A stretch of 64,000 bases of DNA from assembly GCF_035989885.1 (NCBI RefSeq), contig NZ_CP108518.1, positions 6,377,001 through 6,441,000 of the forward strand. Reading direction: 5' to 3'. A model generated the notes under the pieces. The model ran no database searches. It was not told the origin of the DNA and saw only the letters and a list, made by a program, of their open reading frames with translations. Numbering within the stretch: the first letter of the stretch is position 1; every line of letters starts with the position of its first letter. This document shows positions 1-8,605 of the stretch, one piece after another. Origin of the DNA: Streptomyces sp. NBC_01232 (GTDB taxonomy: Bacteria > Actinomycetota > Actinomycetes > Streptomycetales > Streptomycetaceae). A program made the translations under genes and the position numbers.

Positions 1-1
1 G

Positions 2-421
2 GCCGTCCGCCTCGCCGAGCTCGCCCATCACGACTGGATCCGCTGCGCGATGGAACCGCTGGTCGACGGGGTCCTCGTACTCGACCGGGCGTGCGGGGCG
101 CTCGGCTTCACCCCGCACACGGTGCTGCGTACGGAGCACACCTCGACGGCCGTACGGATGGCGGCCGCCGGGGTGGGCATCGTCATGGCCCCGGCCCACA
201 TGGTCCGCGGCGCCGTCGGCGAGGACTGCGTACTGCTCCCCCTCGACCCACCGTGGCACCGGCCCCTCGCCGTCTTCTCCAGGGTCCCGCTGACCGGGGC
301 CGCGGCCGCCTTCGGGGAGCTGATCGGCGCCGGCCGCGGCCCCGCCGGATCACCCGCGCAGCCAGATCCCCACCGGCCGGCCCGCCAGCAGGCCGTCGAC
401 CTCGGGCGAACCGCTGTGTGA
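2..421 (+). CDS. LysR-type regulator, C-terminal part (5' end outside window)
   Basis: The frame is open from the window edge and ends at TGA 419-421, so only about 139 C-terminal residues are visible. They read as the last part of a LysR substrate-binding domain: the stretch RMAAAGVGIVMAPAHM is the usual turn-and-strand near the effector pocket, followed by a closing helix ending in FGELIGAG. The DNA-binding half is missing from the window. Its last 72 bases overlap the 3' end of treY tail to tail. The Pro/Arg-rich last 25 residues lie in that overlap and do not look like LysR family sequence, which fits drift of the stop codon into the neighbour. The target is unknown. Confidence 0.7.
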   Translation, partial: AVRLAELAHHDWIRCAMEPLVDGVLVLDRACGALGFTPHTVLRTEHTSTAVRMAAAGVGIVMAPAHMVRGAVGEDCVLLPLDPPWHRPLAVFSRVPLTGAAAAFGELIGAGRGPAGSPAQPDPHRPARQQAVDLGRTAV

Positions 422-2614
422 GGGCGTGGAGTCGGGGGAGCCGGGGACGAGGGCGGTCCAGGTGCCGGGCGGCAGGTGCAGGCGGGTGTCGCGCCAGCCG
501 CCGGAGGCCGCCAGCCGGTGGGACAGCCGGGTGGCCGCCACCAGCAGCCCGGGGCCCCGGGTGAAGGCCACCAGGTGGTCGGCGGCCGGGCCCCGGGCCA
601 GGACGGGCGCGTAGCCCCGGAAGAGCTCGGGCCGCTCCCGCCGGAGCCGCAGCAGGGTGGCCGTCAGGCTCAGCTTCTCCTCGGCCGGGTCCTGCGGGGC
701 GGCGCCGGCGTCCAGCCGGTTCAGCGCCCCGGTGGGGAAGTGGGCCGGACGCCGGTTGTCGGGGTCCACCAGGGCCCGGTACTCCGTCTCCGCGCCCTGG
801 TAGACCTCCGGGACCCCCGGCATCGCCAGGTGCAGCAGGGTCATGCCGAGCAGATTCGCCCGGGCGGCCCCGGCCAGCTCCGCCGGGAGGTCGACGGGGC
901 CCTGGACGTACGAGGCCACGCCCGCCTCGTACGCCTCGTCCGGCTCGGTCCAGCTGGTGCGCAGGGCCGCCTCGCGGACCGCCTTGAGCAGGGCGCCGGT
1001 CAGCCGGGGCCCGGCCTTGGGGACGTTGCCGAGGCCCACCGCGGTCTGGTGGGCCACCCAGGCCAGTTGGGGGTCGGGCCCGGCCGGGCTGCCCATCAGC
1101 TCCGGCGCCTGGGACAGCGCAGCGATCCGGGCCCGGACGTCCGCGCTGCGCTTGGTGTCGTGCGTGGACAGCACGGTCCCGGCCCCGGGCCACTCCTCGG
1201 CGAGGGCGGCGCAGTACGCGTGGAACTCCGCGGCCGACACCGCCGGCCGCCCCGGCTCCCCGCCGACCTCGGTGGCCGACAGCAGCGGCGCGTACCGGTA
1301 GAAGGCCCGGTCCTCCAGGGACTTGGCGCGCAGGGCCGCCGAGGTCTGGGCGAAGCGGGCGGCGAAGGCCGGATCCCGCAGCAGCAGCTCCCGTACGGCG
1401 GCCACCGCGCCCGCGCTGGCCGCCGCGGCCGCCTGTTCCAGGGCCCGCGGCGGCAGGCCGCTCTCGCCGGGGTACGGCCGGTAGACGGGGAAGACGATCA
1501 GCAACTCCCTTACGGCTGGCGCCAGTTCCGGCCCGGCCTGCCGTTCCAGTACCCCCAGCTCGGCGGCCAGGTCGCCGGTCAGCACCTCCCGTGCGGACGT
1601 CCGGGCCGCCTCCGGCCACTGCGGCAGCCCGGTGCTCTCCCCGTACCGGGCCGCCAGTTCCGCGGCTCCCTCCGGGTCGGTGAACACCCCGTCCACCCGG
1701 TGCAGGGCGTCGTAGCCGGTGGTCCCCGCCACCGGCCAGGCCGACGGCAGCCGCTCCTCGCGGGCCAGGATCTTCTCGACCACCACCCAGCAGTGCTCGC
1801 CGGCGGCGGCCCGCAGCCGCCGCAGGTACTCCTCCGGGTCCGCCAGACCGTCCACGTGGTCGATCCGCAGCCCCTCCGCGACCCCGTCCCGGACCAGTTC
1901 CAGCACCTTCGCATGGGTGGCGGTGAACACCTCGGGGTCCTCGACCCGGACCCCGATCAGATCCGAAATGGTGAAGAAGCGGCGGTAGTTGAGCGAGGTA
2001 CGGGCCTCGCGCCACCAGGCCGGCCGGTACCACTGCGCGGCGAGCAGCTCGGGCAGGGCCAGCCCCGCGGTCCCCTCGCGCAGCGGGAACTCCTGCTCCC
2101 CGTAGCGCAGCACCTCGCCGTCGGCCTCCAGCTCGCAGGTCTCCACCGGACCGGCGAGCACGGGCAGCAGCACCTGCCCGCCGCCCGCCTCCCAGTCGAT
2201 GTCGAACCAGCGTGCGTACGGCGAGGCGGGCCCGTCCCGCAGCACCTCCCACAGCGGCCGGTTCAGCCGCAGCGGGGTCGGCACCGCCATGTGGTTGGGC
2301 ACGATGTCGAGGACCAGGCCGAGCCCGTGCGCCCGGGCGGCCCCGGCCAGCGCCCGCAGCCCCGGCTCGCCGCCGAGCTCGGCCCGCACGCGGGAGTGGT
2401 CGGTGACGTCGTAGCCGTGCGTCGAGCCGGGTGCAGCCTCCAGGACGGGGGAGAGGTGCAGGTGTGACACGCCGAGCGAGGCGATGTGCGGCACGACTGC
2501 TTCCGCCGCCGCGAAGGGGAACTCCGGGCACAGCTGGAGGCGGTAGGTCGACGTCGGAGTGACAGGTGTCGGAACGTCAGATTCCGATTCAGGGGTCGGG
2601 TGCGGCTGGCTCAT
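350..2614 (-). CDS. treY: Malto-oligosyltrehalose synthase TreY
   Basis: Cytosolic GH13 enzyme that isomerises the reducing-end alpha-1,4 bond of maltooligosaccharides to alpha-1,1, giving maltooligosyltrehalose for TreZ. The N-terminus TSTYRLQL and the HLHLSPVLEAAPGSTHGYDV motif are diagnostic. The GH13 regions are visible: VLDIVPNHM (near residue 97), GLRIDHVDGL (acid/nucleophile region, Asp near 252), WVVVEKIL and LSTHDTKRS. The length of 754 residues fits the family. I use ATG 2614; an in-frame TTG at 2659 would add 15 unlikely residues. No strong Shine-Dalgarno precedes either. treZ is not in the window. glgX, about 1.4 kb away beyond an MFS gene, would supply debranched glucans. Confidence 0.9.
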   Translation of the reverse strand: MSQPHPTPESESDVPTPVTPTSTYRLQLCPEFPFAAAEAVVPHIASLGVSHLHLSPVLEAAPGSTHGYDVTDHSRVRAELGGEPGLRALAGAARAHGLGLVLDIVPNHMAVPTPLRLNRPLWEVLRDGPASPYARWFDIDWEAGGGQVLLPVLAGPVETCELEADGEVLRYGEQEFPLREGTAGLALPELLAAQWYRPAWWREARTSLNYRRFFTISDLIGVRVEDPEVFTATHAKVLELVRDGVAEGLRIDHVDGLADPEEYLRRLRAAAGEHCWVVVEKILAREERLPSAWPVAGTTGYDALHRVDGVFTDPEGAAELAARYGESTGLPQWPEAARTSAREVLTGDLAAELGVLERQAGPELAPAVRELLIVFPVYRPYPGESGLPPRALEQAAAAASAGAVAAVRELLLRDPAFAARFAQTSAALRAKSLEDRAFYRYAPLLSATEVGGEPGRPAVSAAEFHAYCAALAEEWPGAGTVLSTHDTKRSADVRARIAALSQAPELMGSPAGPDPQLAWVAHQTAVGLGNVPKAGPRLTGALLKAVREAALRTSWTEPDEAYEAGVASYVQGPVDLPAELAGAARANLLGMTLLHLAMPGVPEVYQGAETEYRALVDPDNRRPAHFPTGALNRLDAGAAPQDPAEEKLSLTATLLRLRRERPELFRGYAPVLARGPAADHLVAFTRGPGLLVAATRLSHRLAASGGWRDTRLHLPPGTWTALVPGSPDSTPSHSGSPEVDGLLAGRPVGIWLRG

Positions 2615-2696
2615 GAGAACGTACGTACCCAGCCTGCCGGATTCCGTGCCATTACCCAATGCATCCGAGTGACTGCATCGGGTTAGCGTTGATCAA

Positions 2697-4013
2697 GTGG
2701 TTGGAACCGTCAACACCTATCGAAGAGTCATCGCCCTGACCGGGCCCCTACTTCCGCTCGTCTCTTTCCTCGCCCGACTGCCCGTCGCGATGTCCCAGTT
2801 CGGCAGCTTCCTGCTGGTCGCCCAGACCAGCGGCTCCCTCGCCACCGCGGGTATCGTCGGCGGCGCCCTCTCCGTCGGACAGGTCCTCTTCGGGCCCGTC
2901 CTCGGCTGGCTCTCCGACCGGCACGGGCAGCGCCGCGTCGTCCTGGCCGCGGCCGCCGTCAACGCCGTGGCCACCGCCGCCCTGGTCGCCGGGGCGCTCG
3001 CGCACCTGGCCACCGTCCCGCTCGCCGCGATCGGCGCGCTCACCGGCGCCTCCGTACCGCTGATCGGACCGCTCGCCCGCACCCGGTCCGTCGCCCTGGC
3101 CCACCGGGCCAAGGCCGACGAGAGCGTCGTAGGCGCGGTCCACGCCCTCGAAGGCACCCTGGACGAGGTCTCCTTCGTCTTCGGCCCCGCCCTGGTCGGA
3201 CTCGCCGCGCTCCTCGCCCACCCGGCCTTCGCCCTCGCCGCCGCGGCCGGCCTCGTCGCCGTCTTCGGCACCGTCTACGCGCTGCACCCGACCGCCGCCG
3301 TCACCGGGGGGTACCCCCGGACGGAGTCCGGGGGAGGGTTCCCCGCGCGCGACCGGGGTGCGGGTAGCCGGGTCCGGCCGCCCGGCGTGGTCCACGCCGT
3401 ACGCGGCTCCCTCTTTCTGCAGGGCGCGATGTTCGGCGCCTGCCAGGCGGGCATCACCGCGCTCACCATCCGGCTCGGCGTCCCGGACCAGGCCGCCGTC
3501 GTCTACTCGGCCATGGGTGTCGTCAGCGCGGTCGTCGGCATCTCGCTCGGCGCGCTGCCCGCCCGCTTCGGGCTGCGGCTGCGCTGGCGGGCGGCGACCG
3601 GAGCGGCCCTGGTGTTCTCGGCGCCGCTGCTGGTCACCGACGGCCTGTGGCCGCTGTACGTCGTCGTCACTGTGCTCGGCGCCGCCTACGCACCCCACCT
3701 GATCACCGCGTTCGCGCTCACCGAGCGGTCCGTGGAACCGGCCCGGCTCTCCGCCTCGATGGCCCTCGCCGCCAGCTGCCTGGTGGCCGGGCAGGCCACG
3801 GCCCTCGTCGCCTGCGGGCGCCTCGCCGAGGGGTACGGCCCCGCAGGGGCCTTCGCCGTGGCCGTCGGGGCGGCCGCCCTCTGCCTGCTCCTCGCCCTTG
3901 TCACCGAGGTGCCCGCCGCCCGGACGCACACCGCCAGGGTGAGCGTCGCGGGCCCGCGGGCCGGCTCCGCCCCGGCGACGGACGGGAGCGCCGCCGTCTA
4001 CGCCGGGCGCTGA
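2697..4013 (+). CDS. MFS transporter
   Basis: A 438-residue membrane protein with about 12 hydrophobic segments. A motif-A-like loop, GWLSDRHGQRR, lies between TM2 and TM3 (near residue 70), as in drug/proton antiporters of the major facilitator superfamily. A Gly/Arg-rich loop near residues 205-230 marks the central cytoplasmic linker. GTG 2697 is used as start. It is divergent from treY (82 bp between starts) and overlaps the glgX 3' end by 16 bases tail to tail. The substrate cannot be read from the sequence; a role in sugar export is possible only by neighbourhood. Confidence 0.82.
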   Translation: MVGTVNTYRRVIALTGPLLPLVSFLARLPVAMSQFGSFLLVAQTSGSLATAGIVGGALSVGQVLFGPVLGWLSDRHGQRRVVLAAAAVNAVATAALVAGALAHLATVPLAAIGALTGASVPLIGPLARTRSVALAHRAKADESVVGAVHALEGTLDEVSFVFGPALVGLAALLAHPAFALAAAAGLVAVFGTVYALHPTAAVTGGYPRTESGGGFPARDRGAGSRVRPPGVVHAVRGSLFLQGAMFGACQAGITALTIRLGVPDQAAVVYSAMGVVSAVVGISLGALPARFGLRLRWRAATGAALVFSAPLLVTDGLWPLYVVVTVLGAAYAPHLITAFALTERSVEPARLSASMALAASCLVAGQATALVACGRLAEGYGPAGAFAVAVGAAALCLLLALVTEVPAARTHTARVSVAGPRAGSAPATDGSAAVYAGR

Positions 4014-6112
4014 AGCACCACCAGACACCGCCCCGTCAGCGCCACCCGGTCCCCGGCCGCATACTGCGGCCCGGTGCCGGGTGGCAGTACGTCCGCCCGC
4101 GCCGTGTCCACCACCAGCCGCCACTGCGCGCCGAAGCCCGCCGGAACGGTGAAGTCCTGCGGTTCCGCGCCCGCGTTGAACATCAGCAGGAACGAGTCGT
4201 CGGTGATCCGCTCCCCGCGGGTGCCCGGCTCGGAGATCGCCTCCCCGTTCAGGAACACGGTCAGCGCCCTCGCGTGCTGCGCCTGCCAGTCCCGCGCCCG
4301 CATCTCCTCGCCGTGCGGGGTGAACCAGGCGATGTCGGAGAGCTCGTCGTGCGTGCCCTCCACCGGCCGCCCGTGGAAGAACCGGCGCCGCCGGAAGACC
4401 GGGTGGTCGCGGCGCAGCCACACCATCCGCCGGGTGAACTCCAGCAGGGACGGAGCCGGTTTACCGGGCTCCGGCCAGCTCACCCACGACAACTCGTTGT
4501 CCTGGCAGTACGCGTTGTTGTTGCCCTGCTGGGTGCGGCCGAACTCGTCGCCGTGGCTGAGCATCGGCACGCCCTGCGACAGCATCAGGGTGGCCGTGAA
4601 GTTGCGCATCTGGCGTTCGCGCAGCTCCAGGACCTCCGGATCCTCGGTGGGACCCTCCACACCGCAGTTCCAGGAGCGGTTGTGGGTCTCGCCGTCCCGA
4701 TTGCCCTCCCGGTTCGCCTCGTTGTGCTTCTCGTCGTACGACACCAGGTCGTTCAGGGTGAAACCGTCGTGGCAGGTGGTGAAGTTGATCGACGCCAGCG
4801 GGCGCCGTCCGTCGTCCTGGTAGAGGTCGGAGGAGCCGGTCAGCCGCCCCGCGAACTCGGCCAGCGTGCGCGGCTGCCCGCGCCACAGGTCCCGTACGGT
4901 GTCCCGGTACTTGCCGTTCCACTCGGTCCACAGCGGCGGGAAGTTGCCCACCTGGTAGCCGCCCTCGCCCAGGTCCCAGGGCTCCGCGATCAGCTTCACC
5001 TGGCTCACCACGGGATCCTGCTGGACCAGGTCGAAGAACGAGGACAGCCGGTCCACCTCGTGGAACTGGCGGGCCAGCGTCGCCGCGAGATCGAAGCGGA
5101 AGCCGTCCACGTGCATCTCGGTCACCCAGTAGCGCAGCGAGTCCATGATCAGCTGGAGCACGTGCGGGGAGCGCATCAGCAGCGAGTTGCCGGTGCCGGT
5201 GGTGTCCATGTAGTGGCGCGGGTCGTCCGCCAGCCGGTAGTACGAGGCGTTGTCCAGCCCGCGGAAGGACAGTGTCGGCCCCAGGTGGTTCCCCTCGGCC
5301 GTGTGGTTGTAGACCACGTCGAGGATCACCTCGATGCCGGCCTCGTGCAGGGCCCGGACCGCCGACTTGAACTCCAGCACCTGCTGGCCGCGGTCGCCCG
5401 AGGCGTAGCCGTTGTGCGGGGCGAAGAATCCGATGGTGTTGTAACCCCAGTAGTTGCTCAGCCCGTCGTTGACCAGCCGGTGGTCGTTGACGAACTGGTG
5501 CACCGGCATCAGCTCCAGCGCCGTCACCCCGAGCTTGGTGAGGTGGCCGATGACCGCGGGATGCGCGAGCGCCCCGTAGGTGCCCCGCAGCTCCTCCGGG
5601 AGGTCCGGATGGTGCATGGTCAGGCCCTTGACGTGGGCCTCGTACAGCACGGTGTGGTGGTACTCGTGACGCGGCGGCCGGTCGTTGGCCCAGTCGAAGT
5701 ACGGGTTCACCACCACCGAGCTCATGGTGTGCGGGGCGGAGTCCAGGTCGTTGCGCGAGTCGGGACGGCCGAAGTGGTAGCCGTACACCGCCTCGTTCCA
5801 GCTGACCCGGCCGCTGATGGCCCGCGCGTACGGGTCCAGGAGCAGCTTCGCCGCGTTGCAGCGGCGGCCGCGCTCGGGCTCGTACGGCCCGTGGACGCGG
5901 AAGCCGTACCGCTGCCCCGGCATCACCCCGGGCAGGTACGCGTGACGGACGAAGGCGTCCGTCTCCCGCAGTTCCACCGCGGACTCGGACCCGTCGTCAT
6001 GGAGGAGGCACAGCTCGATGCGTCGGGCGGCCTCCGAATAGACCGCGAAGTTGGTGCCGGCGCCGTCGTACGTGGCACCCAGCGGATACGCCTGTCCCGG
6101 CCAGACCTGCAT
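3998..6112 (-). CDS. glgX: Glycogen debranching enzyme GlgX
   Basis: GH13 isoamylase-type enzyme hydrolysing alpha-1,6 branches of phosphorylase-limit glycogen. The N-terminal CBM48-like domain opens with VWPGQAYPLGATYDGAGTNF. The catalytic regions are DVVYNHTAEG, GFRFDLAATLAR (nucleophile Asp), LIAEPWDLG (acid Glu) and FTTCHDGFTLNDL. The length of 704 residues fits. ATG 6112 gives the conserved MQVWPGQ start, with AGGGAAG about 11 bases upstream; an ATG at 6133 would absorb that site. It is probably part of the maltooligosaccharide supply for TreY. Confidence 0.92.
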   Translation of the reverse strand: MQVWPGQAYPLGATYDGAGTNFAVYSEAARRIELCLLHDDGSESAVELRETDAFVRHAYLPGVMPGQRYGFRVHGPYEPERGRRCNAAKLLLDPYARAISGRVSWNEAVYGYHFGRPDSRNDLDSAPHTMSSVVVNPYFDWANDRPPRHEYHHTVLYEAHVKGLTMHHPDLPEELRGTYGALAHPAVIGHLTKLGVTALELMPVHQFVNDHRLVNDGLSNYWGYNTIGFFAPHNGYASGDRGQQVLEFKSAVRALHEAGIEVILDVVYNHTAEGNHLGPTLSFRGLDNASYYRLADDPRHYMDTTGTGNSLLMRSPHVLQLIMDSLRYWVTEMHVDGFRFDLAATLARQFHEVDRLSSFFDLVQQDPVVSQVKLIAEPWDLGEGGYQVGNFPPLWTEWNGKYRDTVRDLWRGQPRTLAEFAGRLTGSSDLYQDDGRRPLASINFTTCHDGFTLNDLVSYDEKHNEANREGNRDGETHNRSWNCGVEGPTEDPEVLELRERQMRNFTATLMLSQGVPMLSHGDEFGRTQQGNNNAYCQDNELSWVSWPEPGKPAPSLLEFTRRMVWLRRDHPVFRRRRFFHGRPVEGTHDELSDIAWFTPHGEEMRARDWQAQHARALTVFLNGEAISEPGTRGERITDDSFLLMFNAGAEPQDFTVPAGFGAQWRLVVDTARADVLPPGTGPQYAAGDRVALTGRCLVVLQRPA

Positions 6113-6399
6113 AGATAACGACTCTTCCCTCATTGCCCGAAGATGTCCCGGCTGACCCGGCGTGGACTCAAGTCCCTGCCAGATCTTCCCCGAAAGAGGG
6201 GCCCCAAGCGCGGACTTGCGAGGGGTCCTACCGGGTGACCCGCAGAGCCGATATGCGGGTCAGCGGACTGTGTGTGCATCGGATAATGGGTCAACGGACC
6301 TCCTTCGTAAGGGCCGTCGGGCTGCACCGGGCCGCGCGCGCGGAGTACCCTTCCGTGATCACTGGAGACGGGCGTCCAGACGCAGAAGGCGGTGCACGG

Positions 6400-7677
6400 G
6401 TGAGCTCGGGAGGTCTGGAGCTGCCCCCTGGTGACAGCAGTCACGAGGGTGGCCCGGCGGACGCCCCAGGTGGTGTCCCCGGCGGGACACCCGCGGGGAT
6501 CCCGGCCGGGGCGGTCTCCCTGGCGGGCGGACCGGCGGCGGCCGGGAGCGCGGGGGCCGGCGTCGAGCTGGACTGGGGCACGGAGGCCTGGAGCGAGGTC
6601 CGTACCCGGGCGCAGCGGGCCGGCCGTGCGTACATCTGGCTGAACCTCATCGAGCAGCGGCTGCGCGCGGTGGTCGGGGCGGTGCTCCGGCCGATCTACG
6701 AGCCGGTGCACGGCACGGACGACTGGGTCGTCGCCGCCGCCGGACCCGCCGGGCAGGAATGGGTGCAGCGGGCCGTCGCCGTGCGCGAGGTCAGCCGGCG
6801 CAAGGGCTACCTGCTCGACTCGGCCGACGACAACGTGCTGAGCTTCCTCACCCTGCCCCAGCTGCGGGAGCTGATGGTCCAGCACTGGCCCTGCTTCGAG
6901 CCGTACTTCGACGACCGGCGCGAGATCGAGCTCGCCCTCGACGAGCTCGAGGTCACCCGCAACGTCGTGTCGCGCAACCGGGCCCTGTCCCGGCCCGTGC
7001 TGGAACAGGCGGAACGCGCCTCGGCGCGCCTGCTGGAGGTCCTGGGCGGGGTCTCCGGCAGCCCCTCGGCCGAGCGGCTGCCGATCGACGCCGTCGAGGA
7101 CCTGGTGGGCGACCGGTACGCGGACGTCATCTCGGTCCACCCGGACCGGGTACGGCTGCAGCGCCAGCTCCCGGCCGAGGACCTCTTCGGGGGCGCCCGG
7201 CGGCTCGACGCCATCGGCATAGGGCTCAACCTGCTGGTCCAGAACTTCTCGGGCCGAAGACTCGTCCGGCTCACCGAGGCCGGCTGCCGGGTGCGGCTGC
7301 TGTTCCTGAACCCGGCGAGCAGCGCCGTGAAGCGGCGCGAGCGGGAACTGGGACTGCGCAAGGGCGAGCTGAGCCGCTCGGTGGAGATGAACATCCTGCA
7401 CGTCCGCCGGGTCCGGGCGGGCCTGCGGGACCCCTCCCGCTTCGAGATCCACGTGTTCGACGAGACCCCGCGCTTCACCGCGTACCTGGTCGAGGGGCAG
7501 TCCTCGGGCATCGCGGTGGTCCAGTCGTACCTGCGGCGGGCGCGCGGCATGGAGTCGCCCGTCCTGGTGCTGCGGGGCGGCGGGCGCGGAGTGCCGAAGG
7601 ACGCGGAGCACGGCCTGTTCACGACGTACCGGGAGGAATTCGAGTCCATGTGGGAGGACTCCCGGCCGGTGTCCTGA
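6400..7677 (+). CDS. SAV2148-family HEPN domain protein
   Basis: A 425-residue cytosolic protein recognised as the Streptomyces SAV2148 family. GTG 6400 with GAAGGCGG seven bases upstream gives the family start VSSGGLELPP, followed by a variable Gly/Pro/Ala-rich tail to about residue 60. The HEPN helices follow, with an R-x6-H motif at Arg97-His104 (RPIYEPVH), the pattern of catalytically competent HEPN ribonucleases. The C-terminal third, from about residue 265, contains GCRVRLLFLNP and a later FEIHVFDETPRF, resembling DUF5919/PLD-like folds without an HKD catalytic motif. It is divergent from glgX. The biological role is not established; a stress or phage-response RNase is inference only. 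Confidence 0.8.
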   Translation: MSSGGLELPPGDSSHEGGPADAPGGVPGGTPAGIPAGAVSLAGGPAAAGSAGAGVELDWGTEAWSEVRTRAQRAGRAYIWLNLIEQRLRAVVGAVLRPIYEPVHGTDDWVVAAAGPAGQEWVQRAVAVREVSRRKGYLLDSADDNVLSFLTLPQLRELMVQHWPCFEPYFDDRREIELALDELEVTRNVVSRNRALSRPVLEQAERASARLLEVLGGVSGSPSAERLPIDAVEDLVGDRYADVISVHPDRVRLQRQLPAEDLFGGARRLDAIGIGLNLLVQNFSGRRLVRLTEAGCRVRLLFLNPASSAVKRRERELGLRKGELSRSVEMNILHVRRVRAGLRDPSRFEIHVFDETPRFTAYLVEGQSSGIAVVQSYLRRARGMESPVLVLRGGGRGVPKDAEHGLFTTYREEFESMWEDSRPVS

Positions 7678-7781
7678 CCGGCGGTACGAGCGCGTGACCC
7701 GCGGCCCCGGCGGCCCGGCTGTCAGTGCCCCGTGGCAGGCTGAAACCCGTTGACCGAAGGTGTACGGGGGAGGGGCACGGG

Positions 7782-8519
7782 GTGGAGGACTGGCACGGCA
7801 TGGGGGACTGGCACGGCGGTGTGCTGATCGGATTCGACCTGGAGACGACCGGCACGGAGCCGGGGGAGTCGCGGATCGTGACGGCGGCCCTGGTCGAGGT
7901 GCGGGGCGGAGCGGTGCGCGAGCGGCGCGGCTGGCTCGCCGATCCGGGCATACCGATCCCGGAGGGGGCCTCGGCGATCCACGGGATCAGCACGGAGCGC
8001 GCGGTCGCCGAGGGGCGCCCGGTGCGGGAGGTCGCGGACGAGGTCGCGGAGGCCCTGGTCGGGCACTGGCGGGCCGGTGCGGTGGTGGTCGCGTACAACG
8101 CGGCCTTCGACCTGACGCTGCTGACGGCCGAACTGGCCCGGCACGGGCTGCCGTCACTGGCCGACCGGCTGGGCGGGGCGCAGACCGGGCCGGTGGTGGA
8201 CCCGCTGACCATCGACCGGGCCGTGGACCGCTACCGGCGGGGCAAGCGGACCCTGGAGGCGGTCTGCGGGGTGTACGGGGTCACCCTCGACGACGCGCAC
8301 GACGCGGGGGCGGACGCGCTGGCCGCGGTCCAGGTGGCCCGCGCGATAGCCGAGCGGCACCCGGAGGTCGCCGCGCTCACCCCGGCCGACCTGCACGCGC
8401 GGCAGAGCACCTGGCACGCGCGCTGGGCCCGGGACTTCCAGTCGTACCTGCGCCGCCAGGGCACCCCGGACGCGGTGATCGACGAGGCCTGGCCGCTGCG
8501 CGGACTGGTCCCGGCCTGA
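7782..8519 (+). CDS. DEDDh-family 3'-5' exonuclease (DnaQ-like)
   Basis: A 245-residue exonuclease with Exo I FDLETTG, Exo II around VAYNAAFDLTLL and Exo III HDAGADALAAV, giving the DEDDh metal ligands. It is a stand-alone protein of the type annotated as exonuclease or DNA polymerase III epsilon-like, without a BRCT or polymerase domain. The C-terminus RQSTWHARWARDFQSYLRR is typical of the actinobacterial group. GTG 7782 is favoured because GGGGGAGGGG lies eight bases upstream. The start at 7725 would add unconserved residues. Likely functions are DNA repair or nucleotide turnover; it may sit downstream of the HEPN gene as a separate unit. Confidence 0.85.
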   Translation: MEDWHGMGDWHGGVLIGFDLETTGTEPGESRIVTAALVEVRGGAVRERRGWLADPGIPIPEGASAIHGISTERAVAEGRPVREVADEVAEALVGHWRAGAVVVAYNAAFDLTLLTAELARHGLPSLADRLGGAQTGPVVDPLTIDRAVDRYRRGKRTLEAVCGVYGVTLDDAHDAGADALAAVQVARAIAERHPEVAALTPADLHARQSTWHARWARDFQSYLRRQGTPDAVIDEAWPLRGLVPA

Positions 8520-8605
8520 GCCGGCTCCTCCCGGACGAATAAGCAGGCGGGCCGACCCCTACGGATGTGCGACGATCTCTCGTCGCACATCACCCTGGGG
8601 GGTTC

